Source of the DNA: Oikopleura dioica
Taxonomy: Eukaryota; Chordata; Appendicularia; Copelata; Oikopleuridae
Length of the DNA stretch: 64,000 nucleotides
Assembly (NCBI GenBank): GCA_907165135.1
Contig: OU015569.1
Span: forward strand, 7,316,501-7,380,500
Reading direction: 5' to 3'
Each line of letters opens with the position of its first letter. Position 1 is the stretch's first letter. Made by a program: the position numbers and the translations under genes. The notes below the pieces were generated by a model, which had not been told where the DNA came from, searched no databases, and worked only from the letters and a program-made list of their open reading frames with translations. Below are positions 57,807 to 64,000 of this stretch, piece by piece.

Positions 57807-58092
57807 ATGGCCATGTCAAATGTCTTCCTCGGCGCTAGCATTGGATTTTGCTTTCTCCTTCTTCTTTTTGTCTTCACAATCCTTTTCCGAATCAAATCGT
57901 AAGTCATCCCAGTCGAAACAGAATAAACGCAGATTTAGAGGTCAAAAAGTCTGCTGCTTCCCCTGTGGAAAGCTTCGGAAGAAAAAGTCCACAGTTGCAG
58001 GAACAGGCGGAAACTCAAACGGAGAACCAAAGCTTTTAAAATCGACCACAGTGAACCCAGAAGCCTCGGACCAGCCAATCGTCAACGTATAG
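57807..58092 (+). CDS. Small single-pass membrane protein with Cys-rich juxtamembrane motif
   Basis: Exons 57807-57898 and 57939-58092 join in phase to 81 residues. A hydrophobic N-terminus (NVFLGASIGFCFLLLLFVFT) forms one membrane span. It is followed by KVCCFPCGKLRKKK, which could be palmitoylated, and a Ser/Thr/Asn-rich tail ending QPIVNV. The 40-bp GT-AG intron supports it. The final hydrophobic Val could act as a PDZ ligand. Family unknown. Confidence 0.6.
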
Positions 58093-58322
58093 AATAGTAG
58101 CAATACTAAAGTCATCACCGAATTGTCAAAAAATCTACATCTTGACCCTTCCTCTACGATAACTGTTCAGTTCATTTCAAAACAAAATAAATCAGTGTTT
58201 TCCATACATAAATCAAAGGAGACAACGACATTGGCGCAACTAAAATTTATTTGAATGTTTGACTTTGAGAATTTTTTGGCGAAATCTCGCACCAAGGAGT
58301 GAACGTCCATTGTCGATGAAGT

Positions 58323-58966
58323 TCAAGTTGAATGTTCGACAAGCTAAATATTGGATTTAAGTGATGAGCGCAAAAGAAGTGATTAGCGATCACTTACCTT
58401 CGAGTTCTGACGTTTGAGCGGTTGTTTTACTTTCTGCGGCAGATCAGCGCTTTTTGTCACAGCAGGTTGGCCCTCGACACTGTTCACTCGTGCCAGGGGG
58501 TTGTGACGAGGGTCTTTCTGAAATGCATACCATCATCATACATTTTTGGAAGTTAATGTCGTACCTTGCTCATTTTCACCACTTCCATGTTGTAGTCGCC
58601 GGAGTCAAAGTATTTTCTTCCAGAACCTTATTATTGATTACTCACTCTACTCAGTACATTCATTCACCTTTGAGTTTTTTCATGAGCATCGAACCTTTTC
58701 GCCGGTCAATATTTCCATACCGCGCTCTATATTTTATTGAGTTTCAAAAACAAAATTATATGCTCATACTTCAACTTATCTTCTTGTGATTTGATTGCAC
58801 TTTCTCTCTCTGCAATGTCCGTTGCTTGGGAGGTATCTTCCATGTTCGCACCTTTATCGTTGATATTCTGTAAGTGCTTTTAAAGCAAGTCTAATCATTC
58901 ACCAGTAACTAAGGAGATAAAAGCCTTTGTCTTATCATTGCCCGTATCGGCGGATTGCTCCGACAT
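58323..58966 (-). CDS. ENSA: Alpha-endosulfine/ARPP19 family phosphatase inhibitor
   Basis: Minus-strand exons 58966-58910, 58867-58770, 58726-58668, 58626-58565, 58517-58398 and 58343-58323 give 138 residues. The diagnostic motif RKYFDSGDYNM is intact and is preceded by a GSMLMKKLKG segment. In the family the Ser of FDSGDY is phosphorylated by Greatwall kinase, which makes the protein an inhibitor of PP2A-B55 during mitosis. A C-terminal KRQNSK carries a basic Ser site like the PKA site of vertebrate homologues. All introns are 41-54 bp and in phase. The start could instead be the ATG at 58843; the upstream exon is preferred because it joins without a stop. Confidence 0.9.
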
Positions 58967-60159
58967 TCTCTTGGTATTTAAGTTTTTACGATGCGTGTCT
59001 ATTGACTGGAAACAATAATATGAAGAAATGTGGAAAAGTAATTCTGAAAAAAGTCCCAAAGCGTTCCTGATCGATTTGGTCAGCCGTGCCAAATTGGTTA
59101 TCTCAGCAACGCTCCAAAGACTTTCATCAAAACGAAGGGGCTTTCTATATTTGTGATGTTCTTATTCAAAGTATGGATAATAATTCAATAATATGAAAGA
59201 GAGAAGACTTTTAAGGAATATATTCGCTTCAAATGAAAGTAATTGCTCAATGATCGAAAAGCAAAACACAAATTGATGGATTTCGAAGTTCGAAATATGG
59301 ACAAGGCAAATGTAATTAAAATATATCTTGAGGATTTTTCTGATGATAATTTTTCTGAAATTGAATCAAACTGTTACGAACCATTACATACATATATTGA
59401 ATATGTAAGATTACGTTTTGTTTTCAATGAGATTTTGTTGCGTGAGAATAGCAAAAATTAGAGCCAAAACTCTCAGAAATCGACAGCCACGGATGGATAC
59501 GAAAAAAACTCATGCAACGAGTGGCCCCTCATTTACGACCAGGCTATCTTCCATGATAATAGTTAAGGTTTATCATCACCTTCCTGAAAAAAAGCTGACA
59601 GAATGAAGATTCACGAAATAATAAACAATGAAAATTAGAGGCTCTAATTTAGGGCTTCGCCTGACGAAGTTCGTCAACATAACTATAAACAAGTATATCG
59701 TCAATCTTTTTTATGCAAATGACGAGAGCATAACGCGCTCCGTCTGTCATTTATCCCCCGTTCTTTCCATATTCTTCTTATTTATCGCAGCAGTTTATTA
59801 TGCAGCTGGACACGTTGAATCAACAGATATTCGTGATTTTCGAATAAATATAAAGTCGGAATAATGAATCAACTGCTTGCACAACGATAATCTTACTTAC
59901 ATCAATACCATTTAAAAAAGAACCCGCTAAAAAAATATGGTAGAATTAGAGCTCTTGATTTCCTTGTTGCTGTCTATTGCAAATACAGACTCTAAAGGTC
60001 AGATAAAGGAACGATGAAGAATCGTTAGAATTTTGGTAGTCCGCTTTGTTGCGCGTTCGTTGGTGCGCGTTTTGAGCCCGCGGCAGAGTTCCATATTGAA
60101 AAGTCCCCAGCCAAATAGAGCTGTCCTGAAAGTAGTATGCAAGAGAAACTTGATTCAGG
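58967..60159. other. 1.2-kb region with weak frames
   Basis: Plus-strand frames at 59243-59461 and 59628-59864 are open. The second has an ATG and a hydrophobic segment (SPVLSIFFLFIAAVYYA) and could be a small membrane protein. Neither is spliced or recognised. Confidence 0.3.
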
Positions 60160-62709
60160 ATGGCCTCCTATTTACTGGACGCGTTATCCATACAACTGTT
60201 CGTCTGCCTTATAATTCTTGTAATAGAAGTTCTTGCGGTGCATATAGGCAAAGAGTTAAAAGAGATCAAAAGAAGTAGACATTTTCCTGCAGATCACCTT
60301 AAAACTCTTCGAAGGACTCGTTGTTTGTTTGATAAAATTCCGCTACTACCGTGGAAAGTATCAAACACTAAAAGATCTGAAAAATTCAAAGACTTTGTGT
60401 CAAAAGAAGTGAAACCGTTGGTAGAGACAACCGATAGTGAAGCACAGTCAGATGAATCGTGCTTCGATAATAATGGCTATTTATCAATAATAAAAGAAAA
60501 AGTAGTGGAAAAGTCCTTTCCCGCGCAGGAAATCGGGGAGCAGAACTTACAGCATCCTCTCGAGTCGCGGAAGGTATCTATGGCGCCGTCAGCTGAAACT
60601 TATGGAGAAGGATATGTCAATGAGGAAATGTACACATTCTCCCATCCAAATACAAATTACCAGGGTAAAGACGAGCACTACCAGATTGATGAAGGACCAC
60701 CCCAGTACGACGAAGAGATTCGCGGAGGATTCAATGGTCAGCCACAGGCTAGCTTTCAAGATGATCCGAGTCAATTTAGGAAAGGTTTTTTAATATCTCT
60801 CCCGAAAAAGTTAATTTACAAGTAGACAGAAAACTGTAGAACCTAAATAGTGGAATTGATGTTGAAAAAATGGTTGACTTCTCTCGTGATCAACTAGACG
60901 TTGACAGGGAAGAAATCGCAACTCGAATAGGCGCGGACAAACTCTGGGTTCCTAATGGATTTCACGGCAAAACAACTGTACTCAATCTTTACGTCACTGG
61001 ACTCGTTACTAGCTCGCAGTTACAACAGCTTCATCTTGGACAAATAGGCCTAGAAGAGATCATGAACTGCACTTGGAGATTTTTATACGGCGATACCCCG
61101 GTCGGTGGAGTACTCGACATCAAAACGAGGTAAATGGCTCACCATTAATCACAAAACGATTCTTTAAGAGAGACCAACAACGTATCCGAAGCATTTGAAA
61201 AGGGTCTTCTATCAAAAAAACAGGCAATAATGCTACTCGAGGCACAGGCCTGTCTGGCCTGCATGATCAATCCGAAAACAGGCGACAAAATGCGAGTAGA
61301 AGAAGCGTTAGCGGCTGGTTACGTGTCGTCCAAGTTTAAACGACATTTACTTCTCGCAGAGCAGGCAGTGTTTGGCTTTGAAGCAGTCAACGGCCAGATC
61401 CTCTCTCTTTTTGACGCGATGAAACTCGGCATGGTTCCACAAGGAATGGCCTACAGAATAATGGAGGTACAATTTGTGACCGGCGGACTCATCTGTCCAC
61501 GCCGACGACATCGAGTACCTACAAATGTTGCGCTTCGTTCTGGACTTATCGACACTGAGACTTTGGGAGTACTCCAAAATAGGGAGGGCTAAAATCCGAA
61601 TAGGCAATCAAAGTATTAAAGCAGATTTTGACCCATGAAAGACAATCTGGAGAGTCGTACCGCAAACTCTACGATACAGCTCAAGATGATCCAGAGAGTG
61701 GTTTCCGCGTGCTTTACATCGATCCAGCCCTAGCAATCCCAAAAGAAGCGAAATCAATTGATCATACAATGTTTGATGAGCCTTTACAGCCGTCAAATGC
61801 TGGTAACAAGCTTGATACTTTGGCAAAGTCAGGAATGATAGACCAGCAGATTCTTCAAAAGGTAAAGATGTTCATATTTGCAATTTTATTCATATCGCAT
61901 ATTAAGTTTAAAAAAGGCGAAATAGACGAGAAAGCCATCAAAGAAAAATTGATGCCATTTGTTGGTGGCTCTGGTGCGATCGGAGGTGTATTACACAAAG
62001 AGACTGGAAGTATTTATTCCTTCACCGAAGCGCTAGAACTTCGCCTAATCAAGCGATCCGTAGCAATAGAGTTTCTTCAAGGTATTTCAGTTGTCGTTCT
62101 ACAAGTTTGTTTGAATCCTGTTTAGCTCAAATTGCTACAGGTGGACTTATTCATCCCAAAACTGGAGAAAAAGCATCATTACAAAATGGAATTTCCTATA
62201 ATTGGGTGCCGAAGATATTCGAACACAGCTTACTAGAGGCTGAACGAGCATATAAAGGCTTTACTATTGCCGGCCATTCAGGTCCTGTCCCGTTAGTTGA
62301 GGCTATCCGGGTTGGCATCGTTGGTGAAATGCAAGGCACGCGATTCTTAGAGGCTCAAGTTTCCACTGGCGGACTGGTCGACCCAGCATACGGATATAGG
62401 TATCTTAGTAGTCTACGATCGAGCTCTTTAATTTTTCAGAATTCCTCTTGATATGGCGAAATCACAGAATCTCGTTGATAACAGAGTTATCGGACTGCTG
62501 ACACCGGAATCTCCAGAGCAGAAGGGATATGTTGACCCACAAACTGGTATGTTCTTTTTGATTTGTCATTTTGTTGATGAATTTAAGGCGAAAACAAAAC
62601 GTACGAAGAACTGCTATCCGCGTGCATAAAGCGCAACAACATTCCATTACTCCAAGTAACAGATCGTGCGAACCAGATCACGCAGAATCAAATGGTTTTC
62701 ATCGGATAA
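60160..62709 (+). CDS. Plakin-repeat protein with N-terminal membrane anchor
   Basis: Exons 60160-60784, 60898-61129, 61169-61583, 61622-61861, 61907-62081, 62126-62399, 62440-62546 and 62588-62709 give 729 residues. Residues about 8-30 are hydrophobic (SIQLFVCLIILVIEVLAV), then a charged disordered region of about 180 residues. From about residue 230 onward, plakin (plectin) repeats occur: LLEAQACLACMINPKTGDKM, a second LLAEQAVFGF, QIATGGLIHPKTGEKAS and EAQVSTGGLVDPAYGYR. Such repeats bind intermediate filaments. Known plakins are much larger and carry spectrin-like or actin-binding domains, which are absent here. The intron 61584-61621 uses a GA donor. Confidence 0.82.
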
Positions 62710-63135
62710 ACATACGCGAATTGACCCCTCGAAAATTGTACATTTATTACATACTGCCAAATATACTTCAATATTTAGTTTTAAACAGCGTCGCTTGATA
62801 TGAAGAGTTGAGAAAATTTCAAATTAAAAGTTACAATTTCAAGCCCATATTTCCTGAATCTAACAGATCGTTGAGGAGTTCTATTGCCAGGCGTTCTACT
62901 GCCAACATTGATTCTACCAAATGAGATGAGTTCCGATCTCCTCCGTTTCTGAATTTCGCGAGATTTTCGATAATTTGCCGAAAAATTCAGAAAGAACTTC
63001 ATTAGTTTTCAAGATCGCTCTATAAATAATTGAACAGTATCAGTTCTTGAAAACCAAAATATATCATATACATCGTCATAAAAAGCAACACTAGCGCTGG
63101 AGAATAAAGCACTTTAAAATCATTAAAATAAAATA
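62710..63135. other. Intergenic after the plakin-repeat gene
   Basis: A 426-bp stretch with no supported gene. Confidence 0.4.
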
Positions 63136-63960
63136 ATGCAACTCAAGCGCACCAAAAGTATAAAGGCATCCCTGAAAGAAATCAGCAGGATCTTCAAACT
63201 CCGCCACGTCCTAAATAAGAGTAAGGCTAGATTTTCGACTAGTAAGCAAATATCTTTTTTACTGAAGATTCTGTCGTTTGTAAATTCGAAGCTTCCTCTA
63301 GTTCAAAATTCATAACAAAGAGTGTTTTTAAAATTGTGCTTCTCTTGAGAATATTTTGATCTAAATCTGTCTTCCTCGACTTTCGGGTATTCAAGGCTCG
63401 CTGCTACGCTTCTGCTGTCAATTACTGTTAAATCAAGCAGTAGGGCAATATTTAGAAGAGGATTACTCAGACTCGATATTCAACAGTACATACAAGATAA
63501 GAGTACACGGCCTTGGACGTGAGAAAAAACCGGTTATGAACGACTCGTCATCGCTCCATTCTATTCGTCTGTTTAGATTGGAAGAAATAGTTATATTTGC
63601 TAATCTCTTCTACGAGTAAAGAACTTATAGAATTGAAATCGACTGAAAGAAAACTGAGGAAAGAGCTTTCCCGAAACTTGGAAGATCAGAAAAAAGTCTG
63701 TACAGCAATCAAAGGAAGGGAAAGACTGGCATTCCTTCATTATTTAAAAAGCGATCATAGTTAGCCCTTGAGAAAGTCGACGAACATGACTTGAAAGATG
63801 TTGAAAGAAGGGGAATACGACTACAAAAAGAAATCTTGTCCTGCTCAAGTCGAAAACGAAGACACTCGCAAGAAACCAGGATCTGCGCCAATTGTTCAAC
63901 TCAGTTCATAAATCATGGACAGTATGTTTTCCCTTGTGGACATATGGGATATTGGCGGGA
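63136..63960 (+). CDS. Coiled-coil protein ending in a RING-like motif (incomplete at window edge)
   Basis: A short first exon from 63136 reads MQLKRTKSIKASLKEISRIF up to a GT donor near 63229. Later segments (about 63630-63720 and 63764-63960) encode charged helices (TERKLRKELSRNLEDQKKV, VDEHDLKDVERRGIRL) and ICANCSTQF, FPCGHM, the first half of a RING finger. The remaining RING cysteines would lie beyond the end of the window. The middle exons are not resolved; a GA-AG intron near 63711-63763 would link the two helical parts. Confidence 0.4.
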
Positions 63961-64000
63961 TTCAAATTGAAATTATATTATTTTAAAATTAAACATTATT

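Noticed and set aside
59243-59461. 72-codon plus-strand frame
   Set aside because: There is no ATG at the start and no splice-linked partner; low complexity, AT-driven.

Overview
This is a compact animal nuclear genome, most likely a larvacean tunicate such as Oikopleura dioica. That placement is inferred from gene architecture, not from a database match. The genes have very short introns (mostly 38-55 bp), close spacing on both strands, and several non-canonical GC-AG and GA-AG introns. Homology-guided splicing gives clean full-length models for many conserved animal proteins.

Layout, left to right. 0-4 kb: the 3' end of an unrecognised gene, MED7, and an unrecognised gene with a nest of transposon insertions in one intron. 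4.5-6.4 kb: a 1.9-kb foldback repeat. 6.7-10 kb: a Penelope-like retroelement with reverse transcriptase, GIY-YIG endonuclease and hammerhead-like motifs in its terminal repeats. 10.3-20.8 kb: LAMTOR4, LARP6, an ICA1/ICA69-type BAR protein, NSRP1 and a proline-rich protein, all on the + strand. 21.1-25.2 kb: a 4.07-kb TTAA-flanked DNA transposon encoding, on the - strand, a spliced Mutator-like transposase. 25.3-29.4 kb: VPS4 and a USP12/USP46-type deubiquitinase. 30-41 kb: a RING/coiled-coil protein (-), an HSF-type DNA-binding protein, an SR-rich/PLAC8 locus, an F-box-like protein (-) and a secreted alpha-carbonic anhydrase, with small transposons between them. 41-46 kb: short unrecognised genes. 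46.7-49.6 kb: a chimaerin (SH2-C1-RhoGAP) on the - strand. 49.6-56.3 kb: a 6.7-kb stretch with no gene I can support. 56-64 kb: small membrane proteins, an ENSA/ARPP19 homologue (-), a plakin-repeat protein with an N-terminal membrane anchor, and a partial RING-like gene at the window end.

The host genes are mainly unrelated housekeeping genes: transcription (MED7), splicing (NSRP1), RNA binding (LARP6), lysosomal signalling (LAMTOR4), ESCRT disassembly (VPS4), deubiquitination (USP12/46), mitotic phosphatase control (ENSA) and Rac regulation (chimaerin). I see no host pathway cluster.

The most unusual content is mobile. The TTAA/Mutator-like transposon contains two introns that each enclose a long stem-loop with a shared flank. 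At least four element families are nested within one host intron. The Penelope element keeps its full terminal architecture. Exon boundaries were set by hand from splice signals and remembered family conservation; no alignment or search was run.
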